From an uncultured Methylophilaceae bacterium (GTDB lineage: Bacteria > Pseudomonadota > Gammaproteobacteria > Burkholderiales > Methylophilaceae): DNA of 64,000 nt. The notes below the pieces were generated by a model that worked only from the letters and a program-made list of their open reading frames with translations, was not told the DNA's origin and made no database searches. A program made the translations under genes and the position numbers. Where the stretch lies: contig CAIQFD010000020.1 of assembly GCA_903870995.1 (NCBI GenBank), positions 1 through 64,000 of the forward strand, in the 5' to 3' direction. Within the stretch, counting starts at the first letter, position 1. The number at the start of each line of letters is the position of its first letter. Positions 17,925-27,320 of the stretch are shown here, piece after piece.

Positions 17925-19268
17925 ATGAGTGAGCCGCGATTTAGTTATTCCTTAGCCCAATTGCAAGAGATGAGTGAGACGGTTTTACGCCTTGCAAAAG
18001 AGGCTGGGGCAAGTGCTGCAGAGGCTGAAGTTAGCTTGGGCTTTGGCCAAAATATCTCGGTGCGGATGAATGAAACGGAAACCATTGAATACAACCGTGA
18101 TAAAGGGGTCTCGGTTAGTGTGTATTTCGGTCAGCAAAAAGGCCATGCTAGCACTTCCGATTTGTCTCCTCGAGCGCTGCAGGATTCCGTTGCAGCTGCT
18201 TGTAATATTGCGCGCTATACCGCTCAAGACGAGTTTTGCGGTTTGGCTGATTCGGATTTAATGGCAAAGAATATACCTGATTTGGATTTGCACCATCCTT
18301 GGGATATTACGGTTGATGGCGCGATTGAGTTAGCAAAGGTTTGTGAGGCAGAAGCGCGTGTTGTTGATGCGCGTATTACCAATTCCGAAGGTGCTTCCGT
18401 TTCAACCTATGAAGGCATGTTTGCCTATGCAAACTCCCATGGTTTTAATGGGGGCTATGCAAGTTCGCGACATGGTTTAAGCTGTTCGGTCATTGCGGAT
18501 GATGGCCAAGATAATATGCAACGTGACTATTGGTATAGCACAGCGCGGTCGGCAGATGACTTAGAGAGTGCTCAGTATGTGGGTCGGTTAGCGGGTGAGC
18601 GTACAGTTAGAAGGTTGGGTAGTAAGCGCATTAAAACAGCGCAAGTGCCTGTGATGTTTGATGCATCGTTATCTTCTGGTTTGATTTCACATTTAATTTC
18701 TGCGATTTCTGGCGGAAGCTTATATCGCAAGTCATCATTTTTACTTGATAGTTTGGGTAAGCAAGTGATGTCGCCGCTAGTGACGGTTGAGGAGCAGCCA
18801 CACCTATTGCGAGGCTTAGCGAGTAGCCCATTCGACAATGAAGGCGTTGCGACAGCTTCACGCACTTTAGTTAAAGATGGCGTATTGCAAGGCTACATGT
18901 TATCAAGCTATTCAGCTCGAAAATTGGGGATGAAGAGTACGGGTAATGCTGGTGGTAACCATAACTTAATCGTGACTCATGGGGATTTAGATTTTAACGC
19001 GATGTTAAAAACGATGGACACAGGCTTATTGGTGACTGAGCTGCTTGGGCATGGCGTTAATATGGTAACAGGTGATTATTCTCGTGGTGCTGCGGGCTTT
19101 TGGGTTGAGGGTGGTGTGATTGTTCACGCGGTGGAAGAAATTACGATTGCTGGCAACTTGGCTGATATGTTTAAGCAAATCGTTGCAATAGGCAATGATG
19201 TCTTAGTTCAAGGGTCAAAACAAATTGGTTCGGTGCTCATTGAGAATATGACGGTTGCTGGCGACTAA
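17925..19268 (+). CDS. pmbA: Metalloprotease PmbA (TldE)
   Basis: PmbA is the TldE half of the TldD/TldE zinc protease, which matures microcin B17, degrades CcdA and digests unfolded peptides. The 447-residue protein shows VSVSVYFGQQKGHASTSDLS near residue 60 and the C-terminal GMKSTGNAGGNHNLIV and LLVTELLGHGVNMVTGDYSRGAAGFW. In the heterodimer the zinc site belongs to TldD; no tldD is in the window. The ATG at 17925 is chosen over a TTG 24 bp upstream. Confidence 0.94.
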   Translation: MSEPRFSYSLAQLQEMSETVLRLAKEAGASAAEAEVSLGFGQNISVRMNETETIEYNRDKGVSVSVYFGQQKGHASTSDLSPRALQDSVAAACNIARYTAQDEFCGLADSDLMAKNIPDLDLHHPWDITVDGAIELAKVCEAEARVVDARITNSEGASVSTYEGMFAYANSHGFNGGYASSRHGLSCSVIADDGQDNMQRDYWYSTARSADDLESAQYVGRLAGERTVRRLGSKRIKTAQVPVMFDASLSSGLISHLISAISGGSLYRKSSFLLDSLGKQVMSPLVTVEEQPHLLRGLASSPFDNEGVATASRTLVKDGVLQGYMLSSYSARKLGMKSTGNAGGNHNLIVTHGDLDFNAMLKTMDTGLLVTELLGHGVNMVTGDYSRGAAGFWVEGGVIVHAVEEITIAGNLADMFKQIVAIGNDVLVQGSKQIGSVLIENMTVAGD

Positions 19269-19284
19269 GCCGAATTTAGAACGT

Positions 19285-19314
19285 AAAAAAGCCAAGTTTA
19301 AACTTGGCTTTTTT
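19285..19314. terminator. Bidirectional terminator between pmbA and mlaA
   Basis: GCCAAGTTT and AAACTTGGC form a compact hairpin flanked by an A run and a T run, so it can stop transcripts of both converging genes. Confidence 0.88.
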
Positions 19315-19333
19315 ATTGAGTAACGAGTGCTAC

Positions 19334-20062
19334 TTATTTAATTTTTGTTGATTCGTCTGGCTCAAAACCATCATTCGCTGGAGATGCTAGGCCGTCAGCT
19401 ACTTGGTTTGCACGTCTTTGTAGGTAGGCATCACGCATGAATGTGTATGGGTCTAACGCAGCTTCATCAAGTAAATCACTGCCTGGCAATAAATCTGCGC
19501 GGGCATCAATGAATTTAGTCCCAACTAGGATATTGCGCGTTCTTGGATCATCAATATAACCAAGTGGGTCAATGGTCAATGAGTCTGCAACTAAACCAGT
19601 CGTGTCACGTAAAGTACTTGGGCCAAAAAATGGAAGCATAAGATAAGCACCATTACCAACGCCCCAATAACCTAAGGTTTGACCAAAGTCTTCTTTATAT
19701 TGAGGAATGCCTTGTTTTGATGCAACGTCAAACAAGCCAGCGATACCAACCGTGCTATTAATCACAAAACGACCAGCGCTTTGAGCTGCTTTGTCGAATT
19801 TGAATTGAAGTGCTTGGTTAATGGTTGTCACGAATGTTTTTAGGTTGGCAAAAAAGTTATTCACACCACTACGAACTGGTGATGGTAAAACAGCCTTGTA
19901 GGCGCCAGCAACTGGCTTAAATAAAGCCTTGTCAGAAACATCATTGAATTTATAAACCCCGCGATTAAAGCCTTCAAGTGGATCTTTGTTTTCCACAGAA
20001 GTACACCCAGTCATCAATATGACTAAGCCAATCGTGATTAGTGTGAAAAATTTACTTCTCAT
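19334..20062 (-). CDS. mlaA: Outer-membrane phospholipid transport lipoprotein MlaA (VacJ)
   Basis: MlaA extracts mislocalised phospholipids from the outer leaflet of the outer membrane and passes them to MlaC. The 242-residue protein begins with a lipoprotein signal with lipobox MTGC (Cys20), then the family blocks DPLEGFNRGVYKFND, GRFVINSTVGIAGLFD, EDFGQTLGYWGVGNGAYLMLPFFGPS and the C-terminal LDEAALDPYTFMRDAYLQRR. No mlaBCDEF genes are adjacent; in betaproteobacteria mlaA is often part of that cluster, so here it stands alone. Confidence 0.95.
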   Translation of the reverse strand: MRSKFFTLITIGLVILMTGCTSVENKDPLEGFNRGVYKFNDVSDKALFKPVAGAYKAVLPSPVRSGVNNFFANLKTFVTTINQALQFKFDKAAQSAGRFVINSTVGIAGLFDVASKQGIPQYKEDFGQTLGYWGVGNGAYLMLPFFGPSTLRDTTGLVADSLTIDPLGYIDDPRTRNILVGTKFIDARADLLPGSDLLDEAALDPYTFMRDAYLQRRANQVADGLASPANDGFEPDESTKIK

Positions 20063-20163
20063 TATGTTTCCAATTTAAATATGCATAGGCCATCAAAATC
20101 ATGGCTCAATTAACCTGAACTTTAACTGAGTCAAGCGGTTATGTCTATATATTTAACATTTGC

Positions 20164-21597
20164 TTAACAAGGTTTCTCAGCATTTTTATATAGGCTTAGT
20201 GCTAAATTTCTTTGGGTCGAGTGGTCGATGACTGGGCTCGGGTAGGTTTTTCCAATTTGAATGTTAAGCATTTCTTGATTGAGTGGCGTAATCAGCCATG
20301 GCGCATGTATTTCCTTATCTGAGCATGCAGTTAATTCAGGAACGTATTTGCGGATAAATTTGCCAGCACCATCAAATTTTTCCGACTGTGTAATTGGGTT
20401 GAAGATTCTAAACCACGGTTGTGCGTCACAGCCTGTGGAAGCAGCCCACTGCCAACCGCCATTGTTTGCGCTCAAATCAAAATCAATAAGCTTTTCTGCA
20501 AAGTAATGCTCGCCCCAACGCCAGTCTACTAATAAGTCTTTTACCAAAAAGCTGGCAACCACCATACGCAAACGATTGTGCATGTAGCCAGTCTGATTAA
20601 GTTGACGCATTGCTGCATCTACCAAAGGGTAGCCCGTTGCGCCGTCACACCATGCTTGAAAAAGTGCTTTGTTGTTTGGGAAAGGTAGTGCATCAAACTC
20701 GGTTTTATAAGCGCGTCCAGAGGAAACCTTAGGATGGTGATGCAATATCTGAAAATAAAAGTCGCGCCAAATAAGTTCGTTGAGCCATGTCTCTGCGCCA
20801 GCGCCCCCCGTATTTTTTGCGGTTCTTGCAAGATGACGAATTGAAATTGTTCCAAAGCGTAAATGCACAGAAAGATAAGAAGGACCTTTGACTGCAGGAA
20901 AGTTGCGTGTCTCTTGGTAGTGTTGAATGCGCTCTTTAAAATCCTCAAAAAGTTGAAGTGCGCCTGACATGCCGGTTGGTAAGTTCATTTGACTGAGATT
21001 GGTTGTTTTGAAGCCCATCTTGCTAAGACTGGGAATAGGCTCAGCTTGATGCTTGGCTAAGTGCTTAATGTAACGATCAACGGGGTAGGCTTGCAAAAAG
21101 TAATCATCAAGTTTTTTCAGATGCGCATTTTTATAAGGCGTGAACACGCCGTAAGGTTTGCCTTGTTGAGTAAGCACTTCATCTTTTTCAAATAACACTT
21201 GGTCTTTAAACTGATGGAATTCGATATTGAATTGCGCCAGATTTTTTGCGACATCAGTGTCGCGCTCAACAGCACTTGGTTCGTAGTCGCGATTACTTAA
21301 CACCGCATCAACGCCCAGTCTTTTAGCATGTTTAACGATGATGTTTTTGGCCAAGCCGTATTCAACAATCAAATCACCACCTTGTTTTTGGAGCGCTGAT
21401 TTGAGCTCTTTTAAGCTTTCCCAAATAAACTCAACGCGCCTGTCCGCTTTGTCTTGTAACTGATCTAATATCTCTTTGTCGAAAACAAAGATACAAAAAA
21501 CTTGTGCTGAATTTTTGAGTGCATAGTAAAACGCGGCATGATCGTAATCACGTAAATCTCGACGAAACCACACTAAAGATTTCTGGTATTTTTGCAT
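20164..21597 (-). CDS. phrB: Deoxyribodipyrimidine photo-lyase
   Basis: The enzyme uses light to split cyclobutane pyrimidine dimers. The 477-residue protein has the N-terminal antenna (Rossmann) domain beginning LVWFRRDLRDYDH and the C-terminal FAD domain with ELIWRDFYFQILHHHP, MRQLNQTGYMHNRLRM and NNGGWQWAASTGCDAQPWFRIF. These match class I CPD photolyases, including the Trp residues of the electron-transfer chain. It is followed by rlmH in reverse order (rlmH is upstream), with a 27-bp gap. Confidence 0.95.
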   Translation of the reverse strand: MQKYQKSLVWFRRDLRDYDHAAFYYALKNSAQVFCIFVFDKEILDQLQDKADRRVEFIWESLKELKSALQKQGGDLIVEYGLAKNIIVKHAKRLGVDAVLSNRDYEPSAVERDTDVAKNLAQFNIEFHQFKDQVLFEKDEVLTQQGKPYGVFTPYKNAHLKKLDDYFLQAYPVDRYIKHLAKHQAEPIPSLSKMGFKTTNLSQMNLPTGMSGALQLFEDFKERIQHYQETRNFPAVKGPSYLSVHLRFGTISIRHLARTAKNTGGAGAETWLNELIWRDFYFQILHHHPKVSSGRAYKTEFDALPFPNNKALFQAWCDGATGYPLVDAAMRQLNQTGYMHNRLRMVVASFLVKDLLVDWRWGEHYFAEKLIDFDLSANNGGWQWAASTGCDAQPWFRIFNPITQSEKFDGAGKFIRKYVPELTACSDKEIHAPWLITPLNQEMLNIQIGKTYPSPVIDHSTQRNLALSLYKNAEKPC

Positions 21598-21624
21598 GGT
21601 GATATTTAAATTGCGTTAAGGCGA

Positions 21625-22092
21625 TTATTCTCGGTGGTAAGGATGATGGTTAATGACAGACCAAGCACGATAAAGTTGCTCAGTAAGCACAACGCGCACC
21701 ATGCCGTGTGGCAGCGTGAGTTTCGATAAGCTCCATAGCCAATCCGCATTTTTCTTGATATCCGGATGAAGTCCATCGGCGCCACCAATAATCAGACAAA
21801 CATCACGACCATTGCCTAGCCAACTACTCATGCGTTCAGCCAATTGGAGTGTGGTGACTTCTGCGCCACGCTCATCAAGGGCGATCATATAATCTTTGCC
21901 GCACGCTTCTAAAAGGCGTTTGGCTTCAGCTTCTTGAACAACAGTGGAGTTTTTGCCAGCAGCGCGCTTGTCAGGTTTTATTTCGACGATTTCGACCGTG
22001 GCCTCACGTGGCATGCGTTTCATATATTCAGCACATGCTTGCTCCACCCACGTTGGCATTTTATGACCAACACTGATGATGCGTATTTTCAT
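21625..22092 (-). CDS. rlmH: 23S rRNA (pseudouridine1915-N3)-methyltransferase RlmH
   Basis: RlmH methylates pseudouridine 1915 in helix 69 of 23S rRNA, using SAM, on assembled 70S ribosomes. The 155-residue SPOUT protein shows IISVGHKMPTWVEQACAEY at the N-terminus, ALDERGAEVTT, the knot sequence CLIIGGADG and the ending LYRAWSVINHHPYHRE. It follows rsfS by 35 bp; the rsfS-rlmH pair is widely conserved, both acting on the large subunit. Confidence 0.97.
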   Translation of the reverse strand: MKIRIISVGHKMPTWVEQACAEYMKRMPREATVEIVEIKPDKRAAGKNSTVVQEAEAKRLLEACGKDYMIALDERGAEVTTLQLAERMSSWLGNGRDVCLIIGGADGLHPDIKKNADWLWSLSKLTLPHGMVRVVLTEQLYRAWSVINHHPYHRE

Positions 22093-22127
22093 ATTAATGC
22101 GTGCTTGAAGTTCAAGCGTTGAAGGGT

Positions 22128-22490
22128 TTAAGAGGCTTTTGTGTCGTTGGTGATGTGCCGATTACCTTCAGCTGCACCCCAAAGTTGCTCTAAGTTATAG
22201 TAGGCGCGGGTTGCCGGAAGCATGATGTGAACAATAATGTCCCCCAAATCAACCAATACCCATTCGCCCTCGCGCTCACCCTCAGTGCCGCGCGCTTCGA
22301 CGCCAAGCTCTTTTAGCTTAACAATCACATTGTTCGCCATTGCTTTAGTTTGGCGCGATGAACTTGCATTTGCCACAATCATGTAGCTAGCCATTGAAGT
22401 CAGTTTACGCACATCCATTACTGTGATGTCGTAGCCTTTAATGTCTTCAAGCGCGTCAACAACCGCTTGTTTCATAGTTTCTAATTCCAT
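22128..22490 (-). CDS. rsfS: Ribosomal silencing factor RsfS
   Basis: RsfS binds ribosomal protein uL14 and blocks subunit joining when nutrients are short. The 120-residue protein has the Oligomerisation/RsfS domain: KGYDITVMDVRKLTSMASYMIVANASSSRQ, split here as family blocks, and GEREGEWVLVDLGDIIVHIM. The ATG at 22490 is preferred; a longer frame to 22523 lacks support. It precedes rlmH in the same operon. No nadD, its frequent upstream partner, is present; panD lies upstream instead. Confidence 0.93.
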   Translation of the reverse strand: MELETMKQAVVDALEDIKGYDITVMDVRKLTSMASYMIVANASSSRQTKAMANNVIVKLKELGVEARGTEGEREGEWVLVDLGDIIVHIMLPATRAYYNLEQLWGAAEGNRHITNDTKAS

Positions 22491-22543
22491 AGGGCTACTT
22501 TCTTGTATTGAATGTGTGTGCAAAATAAATAAGCGTGCAGGGC

Positions 22544-22924
22544 TTAAGCCGCTTGCACAGGGATGTCGCGACGTTGATGAATAATGCGATTGTCGTGGTC
22601 AACGTAAACGAGCTGTGGTTTGAACTTTTCGAGTTCTAATTCGCTATAGCTTGCATAGCTAGCGATAATTAACAAATTTCCTGGATCAGCCTTGCGAGCG
22701 GCTGCGCCGTTGACTGAAATAATGCCGGAGCCTCGCTCAGCGCGAATTGCATACGTTGTAAAACGCTCACCATTGCTGATGTTGTATATGTCGATTTGCT
22801 GATACTCATGAATGTCCGCCGCATCAAGTAAATCTTCATCAATCGCACATGAGCCCTCATAGTCCAACTCCGAATGCGTACAGCGCACTCGATGCAATTT
22901 GGATTTGAGCATGGTTCTTTGCAT
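22544..22924 (-). CDS. panD: Aspartate 1-decarboxylase
   Basis: PanD makes beta-alanine from aspartate for pantothenate and CoA synthesis. It is made as a proenzyme that cleaves itself at Gly24-Ser25 to form the pyruvoyl cofactor; the site is visible as YEGSCAID at exactly that position. The 126-residue length and the N-terminus [13 protein letters not shown] match the family. The ATG at 22924 follows AGGAAG. panC and panB lie just upstream on the same strand, so the three pantothenate genes are together. Confidence 0.96.
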   Translation of the reverse strand: MQRTMLKSKLHRVRCTHSELDYEGSCAIDEDLLDAADIHEYQQIDIYNISNGERFTTYAIRAERGSGIISVNGAAARKADPGNLLIIASYASYSELELEKFKPQLVYVDHDNRIIHQRRDIPVQAA

Positions 22925-23028
22925 AGACTTCCTACGGATTTGATTGAAAAGCACGCATATTATAGTCGCTTAGTGGCGGCCACGCAAAATTACAAAAACT
23001 TGTGTTTGCCCTAAGGCGGACAGTGGTT

Positions 23029-23904
23029 TTAAGACTTTAGGCTGAATTCGATGTTGTCGATTAATCTTGTTGTGCCCTGACGCGCTGCGCCAAGCACTAC
23101 GAGCTTACTATCACTTTGAGTCGCAGGAAGCAAGGTTTGCGATGAGCGAATGGAAATATAGTCCACTATCCAGCCTAATTGCGTTAAAAATTGAGTAGTT
23201 TGTGCTTCTAAAGTTGCAAAATCTGTATTGCCTTGTTTGACTGCATCGACCAACAAGCCCAAAGTGCTGTATAAACGCGGGGCCTCTAACTTTTGTGCTG
23301 GTGTTAGATAGCCATTGCGAGAGCTCATCGCTAAGCCATCATCCTCGCGCTTGGTCTCGCTAGCAATTATTTCAATTGGCAAATTCAATTGCTTCACCAT
23401 GGCACGAATGATGAAAAGCTGTTGGAAGTCTTTTTTTCCAAAAATCGCAATTTTAGTTTGTGCACCGTTAAAAAATACGAGATTGAATAGTTTTAGTACC
23501 ACGGTCGCCACCCCTGAAAAATGGCCTGGCCGTACGGCGCCACATAGTTCGTTAGCGATACTTGGTAAGTTGATGCTGAAACTTTGATGGGTGTTATTAG
23601 TTGAAGCATCAAAGTCTGGATATATTTCCTGTTCGCTTGGGGTGAATACAATATCAGCACCTGCACCTTCTAGTTTTGCTAAGTCAGCCTCCAAAGTTCG
23701 TGGATACTTGCTCAAGTCTTCGTTTGCACCAAATTGCAATGGATTCACAAAGATGCTGACCACAACATAAGCATTTTTAGTTTTTGCGAGTTCAACTAGT
23801 TGAATGTGTCCCGCATGTAAATTGCCCATGGTTGGTACAAAGACAATGGCCGTTTGTTTCGCTAGTGCTTGTGACAAAGCTTCGGAGGTTTTAACGATTT
23901 GCAT
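23029..23904 (-). CDS. panC: Pantothenate synthetase (pantoate--beta-alanine ligase)
   Basis: PanC joins pantoate and beta-alanine using ATP. The 291-residue protein has the HIGH-type nucleotidyl-transferase signature PTMGNLHAGHIQLV (25-38), the substrate-binding FVNPLQFGANEDLSKYPRT and the KMSKS-like MSSRNGYL. Length is typical. It lies 5 bp after panB and 104 bp before panD. The gap before panD holds no clear terminator. Confidence 0.96.
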   Translation of the reverse strand: MQIVKTSEALSQALAKQTAIVFVPTMGNLHAGHIQLVELAKTKNAYVVVSIFVNPLQFGANEDLSKYPRTLEADLAKLEGAGADIVFTPSEQEIYPDFDASTNNTHQSFSINLPSIANELCGAVRPGHFSGVATVVLKLFNLVFFNGAQTKIAIFGKKDFQQLFIIRAMVKQLNLPIEIIASETKREDDGLAMSSRNGYLTPAQKLEAPRLYSTLGLLVDAVKQGNTDFATLEAQTTQFLTQLGWIVDYISIRSSQTLLPATQSDSKLVVLGAARQGTTRLIDNIEFSLKS

Positions 23905-23909
23905 AAAAA

Positions 23910-24722
23910 TTAATAGCTGTGTTGAGCGCTAGGAAAGTTTTTGTTTTTCACTTCGGTAACATAAGCTTGAATCGCGGCTTGAATGCTGTGTTGTTCTGCC
24001 AAGAAATTTTTAGTGAATCGCGGTGATTTAAAGTCTTCAGGTTTTTTTGATGCAGGGCCTGTGTAAATACCAAGTAGATCTTGAATGACCAACACTTGCC
24101 CGTCGCAATCAACTCCAGCACCAATCCCAATCGTTGGTGCTTTAATACTTTCGGTAATCTGCTTAGCCAGCACGGCTGGTACCATTTCTAACAATACAAA
24201 ACTCACGCCAATTTTGTCCATTTCGATGGCGTCTTCCATAATCCCGTGGGCGCTTTCATCTGTTTTTCCTTGGATGCGATAGCCACCTAACTGCACGACA
24301 GATTGCGGTGTGAATCCTAAATGCGCACAAACTGGAATGCCCTGATCAATCAGGTGCCGTGCAATATGAACGATGTCTCCGCCACCTTCAATCTTGACGA
24401 TATCGGCACCTGCTGCCATCAGCTTTTTTGCATTGAGCAATGCAGTTTCTTTATCTTGCTCGTAACTTCCCACGGGCATGTCCGTCATGATGCAAGAGTT
24501 TGTGACGCCTGCAGCTACTGATGTTGTGTGGTACTCCATATCTTGCATGGATACACTTAAAGTGTTTTCTGCCCCCTGTAATACCATGCCAAGGGAGTCG
24601 CCGACTAAAAGTACGTCTATACCTGCTGCTTCGCTAAGCTTTGCAAAGGTAGCGTCGTAGCAGGTGAGCATGGCGATTTTTTCATTGCGAGTAACTAGCT
24701 TTTTCAGTTTTTCTAGCGACAT
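23910..24722 (-). CDS. panB: 3-methyl-2-oxobutanoate hydroxymethyltransferase
   Basis: PanB transfers a hydroxymethyl group from methylene-tetrahydrofolate to ketoisovalerate to give ketopantoate. The 270-residue TIM-barrel protein shows MLTCYDATFAKL, the metal-binding LLVGDSLGMVLQG, VKIEGGG, CAHLGFTPQSV and GIGAGVDCDGQVLVIQDLLG. The ATG at 24722 gives the standard N-terminus MSLEKLKKL and lies 7 bp after the kinase gene; a frame running back to 24791 overlaps that gene and has no family similarity. Confidence 0.96.
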   Translation of the reverse strand: MSLEKLKKLVTRNEKIAMLTCYDATFAKLSEAAGIDVLLVGDSLGMVLQGAENTLSVSMQDMEYHTTSVAAGVTNSCIMTDMPVGSYEQDKETALLNAKKLMAAGADIVKIEGGGDIVHIARHLIDQGIPVCAHLGFTPQSVVQLGGYRIQGKTDESAHGIMEDAIEMDKIGVSFVLLEMVPAVLAKQITESIKAPTIGIGAGVDCDGQVLVIQDLLGIYTGPASKKPEDFKSPRFTKNFLAEQHSIQAAIQAYVTEVKNKNFPSAQHSY

Positions 24723-24729
24723 GCTGCGC

Positions 24730-25383
24730 TTAGTTCCAATCGGGATTGAAAAACTCACGACGGCTTTGGACTTGCATAATGCGATCAACAAGAAGGTCTA
24801 GCGCTTCGTCGCTAGTGGTGATGTTGATTTTTTCGTTGTTTACAATCAACAACGGTGATGTGTCGTAGGCGTGGAAAAATTCGCTATAAGCATCAGAGAG
24901 TCGTGTTAAGTATTCACGTGGAATGGCTTGCTCGTAACTGATATTCCGCTGTTCAACCCGTTCAATAAGAGCGTCTACAGGGGTTTGTAAGTAAATGACA
25001 AGATCTGGTTTGGCTGCTTGTACTTGCATGGTTTGATAAATTTGGCGATAAAGCGAAAATTCTTCATCATTTAAGTTGAGGCGGGCAAATAGCGGATCTT
25101 TTTCTAAGAAAAAGTCTGCGATGGTGGCGTCGCCAAAAATATCACGCTGATTTAAATCGCGAATCTGATTGCCGCGTTGATACAAAAAGAAAAGCTGAGT
25201 TGGTAAAGCGTAGCGCTCAGGGTCTTGATAGAACCTTGCTAAAAATGGGTTGGCTTCAGCTTTTTCGAGCAATAAGTTGACAGGAAAACGATCAGCCAAT
25301 TTACGCGCAAGCGTTGTCTTGCCGCTGCCAATTGGGCCCTCAATCACAATATAGGGAAATTTTGCTGTGATATTCGTTTTCAC
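24730..25383 (-). CDS. Deoxynucleoside kinase (deoxyadenosine/deoxyguanosine kinase type)
   Basis: The 217-residue P-loop kinase would phosphorylate deoxynucleosides in salvage. It shows EGPIGSGKTTLARKLA near residue 15, LEKAEANPFL, QLFFLYQR and DLVIYLQTPVDALIERVEQR (lid region). This matches the dGK/dAK family often found beside folK and panB in betaproteobacteria. The start codon is GTG. It is 33 bp after folK. The exact substrate preference cannot be read from sequence. Confidence 0.9.
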   Translation of the reverse strand: MKTNITAKFPYIVIEGPIGSGKTTLARKLADRFPVNLLLEKAEANPFLARFYQDPERYALPTQLFFLYQRGNQIRDLNQRDIFGDATIADFFLEKDPLFARLNLNDEEFSLYRQIYQTMQVQAAKPDLVIYLQTPVDALIERVEQRNISYEQAIPREYLTRLSDAYSEFFHAYDTSPLLIVNNEKINITTSDEALDLLVDRIMQVQSRREFFNPDWN

Positions 25384-25416
25384 GTTTATGCCTGTTTGCT
25401 TATTTTCTTTGCAAAA

Positions 25417-25896
25417 TTAAAGTTTGCTAACGCCATGATTATCGCATTTTGTGGCAAGCTCGTCAGCGTATCCATGGTTGCCTATGTTAATTTTTGGCGC
25501 TATTTCGGCAAGAGGCAACATCACAAAGCCACGTGAGTGCATTCTTGGATGTGGTAGCGTCAGTTCTGGCGTATTGATTGCAACATCTTCATAGAGCAAC
25601 ACGTCTAAATCAAGTACTCTTGGGGCATTCGGAAAAGGTCGCTCCCGGCCATGCTTATTTTCGATATCGAACAGAGTATGCAGTAAATCCAAAGGGCTTA
25701 GCTCAGTTTCAATTTCGGCAACTGCATTAATAAAGTCTGGTTGATTGTCATATCCAACGGGTGAAGTTTTGTATAGTGAAGAGGCCTTGATAAGCTTGAG
25801 TGCTTGGGTGCTTGCAATTGTTTGCAAAGCTTGTTCAACTTGCGCTTGTGGATTTTGTAGGTTACTCCCCAAAGCGATGAAAGCTCGGTGCATCAT
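25417..25896 (-). CDS. folK: HPPK, 2-amino-4-hydroxy-6-hydroxymethyldihydropteridine pyrophosphokinase
   Basis: FolK transfers pyrophosphate from ATP to the pterin precursor of folate. The 159-residue protein shows FIALGSNLQNPQAQV at the N-terminus, the IENKHGRERPFPNAPRVLDL stretch with the metal-binding DLDVLLY, and LTLPHPRMHSRGFVM. It overlaps the end of pcnB by 4 bases (ATGA) or by one base if the second of the tandem ATG codons is used. The pcnB-folK order is widely conserved. Confidence 0.96.
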   Translation of the reverse strand: MMHRAFIALGSNLQNPQAQVEQALQTIASTQALKLIKASSLYKTSPVGYDNQPDFINAVAEIETELSPLDLLHTLFDIENKHGRERPFPNAPRVLDLDVLLYEDVAINTPELTLPHPRMHSRGFVMLPLAEIAPKINIGNHGYADELATKCDNHGVSKL

Positions 25897-27293
25897 TGTG
25901 TAGCAGGTTTTCTTCTGCGACGACGACGGGGCTTGGATTCTGTGTTATTGCTTGCTGGTAGATTTTTAAGCAGACTTAAGCGCTCATCTGCATGGGATTC
26001 TGCAAACTGCGTCCACCATTCCCCAAGTTCCATCGGGACTTCACCTGACTCGCAGCGTAATAATAAAAAGTCATAAGCCGCACGGTAGCGTGGGTGCTCC
26101 AGCAAGCCAAAAGGACGTTTCCCCACCCGCATTTCGAAGCGGGGCTGTAATCCCCAAATTTCCTTCATAGTAGTGCTGTAGCGTTTATGAATGGCAAGCT
26201 TTTCTGCTTGAATGTCGCTGACTTCTGTCATGGCCATATGCAACGCTGGAATGGGTCTATTACCCTGTTTTTGATAACGTTGCCAAGCCACCAAAACCTC
26301 ATGCCAAAGTAGGGTTGCGAAGAGAAATCCTGGTGAAACAGGTTTTTCAGCCAGCACGCGAGTGTCTGTGTTTTTAAGCGCTAAGTTGACGAATTTGGCA
26401 CCAATCGGTTGTTCAAGCACCACGTCCAATAACGGCAGTAAGCCATGATGAAGGCCGTGTTTGCGGAGTTGTATTGCGCTTTCAATCGCGTGGCCTGATA
26501 AAAACAACTTAAGCATTTCATCAAATAAACGCGAAGGGGGGACATCGTTTAACAGTTCAGCAAGTTTTGGAATTGGACTTTCTGTCGCGCTGTCTATTTT
26601 TAAGCCTAGCTTTGCTGAAAGGCGAACTGCACGTAGCATTCGCACAGGATCCTCACGATAGCGTGTGACTGGGTCGCCAATCATTCTCAGCGTACCTGCT
26701 TGAATATCAGCGACGCCATTGTGAAAATCGAGGACATCTTCGGTTGAAGGGTCGTAATAAAGGGCGTTGGCAGTGAAGTCACGGCGAACAGCATCTTCTT
26801 CTTGATTGCCAAAAACGTTGTCACGCAAGATGCGACCTGAGTCGGCGACTTGATTGTCATCGCTTTCACCTAAATGGCTACCTCGGAAAGTTGAAACCTC
26901 AATAGTTTCGTCGCCAAACATTACATGTACTAGTCTGAAACGTCGACCAATAATGCGTGAACGGCGGAATACACGATTCACTTGTTCTGGTGTGGCATCG
27001 GTTGCCACATCAAAGTCTTTAGGACGTTTTTTGAGCAGTAGGTCTCGAACCGCGCCCCCAACAATGTAAGCTTCAAAGCCGGCTTTCTGCAAACCTTCTG
27101 TTGTTTTTACGGCAGCATTACTGAGTAAACGACGGTCTATGCGATGCGTTTTGCTGGAAATGCGTTTTGCGCTATGGTCTGCATTTTTGCTGTTATTAGC
27201 GTGCTTGTTGGCGCGACCATATGGCTTTGCAGGCTCATGCTTTGCGGATTTGTCTTTTTTTGAAAATACGCGTTGCAGTAGTTTTTTAATCAT
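25893..27293 (-). CDS. pcnB: Poly(A) polymerase I
   Basis: PcnB adds poly(A) tails to RNA 3' ends and promotes decay. The 466-residue protein has a basic N-terminus, the class II nucleotidyltransferase core GGAVRDLLLKKRPKDFDVATDA with the DxD metal site, RRFRLVHVMFG, the RNA-binding EDPVRMLRAVRLSAKLG block and a very basic C-terminal tail (KPRRRRRRKP). These basic ends distinguish PcnB from CCA-adding enzymes. It is the first gene of the pcnB-folK-kinase-panB-panC run. Confidence 0.94.
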   Translation of the reverse strand: MIKKLLQRVFSKKDKSAKHEPAKPYGRANKHANNSKNADHSAKRISSKTHRIDRRLLSNAAVKTTEGLQKAGFEAYIVGGAVRDLLLKKRPKDFDVATDATPEQVNRVFRRSRIIGRRFRLVHVMFGDETIEVSTFRGSHLGESDDNQVADSGRILRDNVFGNQEEDAVRRDFTANALYYDPSTEDVLDFHNGVADIQAGTLRMIGDPVTRYREDPVRMLRAVRLSAKLGLKIDSATESPIPKLAELLNDVPPSRLFDEMLKLFLSGHAIESAIQLRKHGLHHGLLPLLDVVLEQPIGAKFVNLALKNTDTRVLAEKPVSPGFLFATLLWHEVLVAWQRYQKQGNRPIPALHMAMTEVSDIQAEKLAIHKRYSTTMKEIWGLQPRFEMRVGKRPFGLLEHPRYRAAYDFLLLRCESGEVPMELGEWWTQFAESHADERLSLLKNLPASNNTESKPRRRRRRKPATQ

Positions 27294-27320
27294 TCAGTCC
27301 AAAGCTCATTTGTGCTTAAT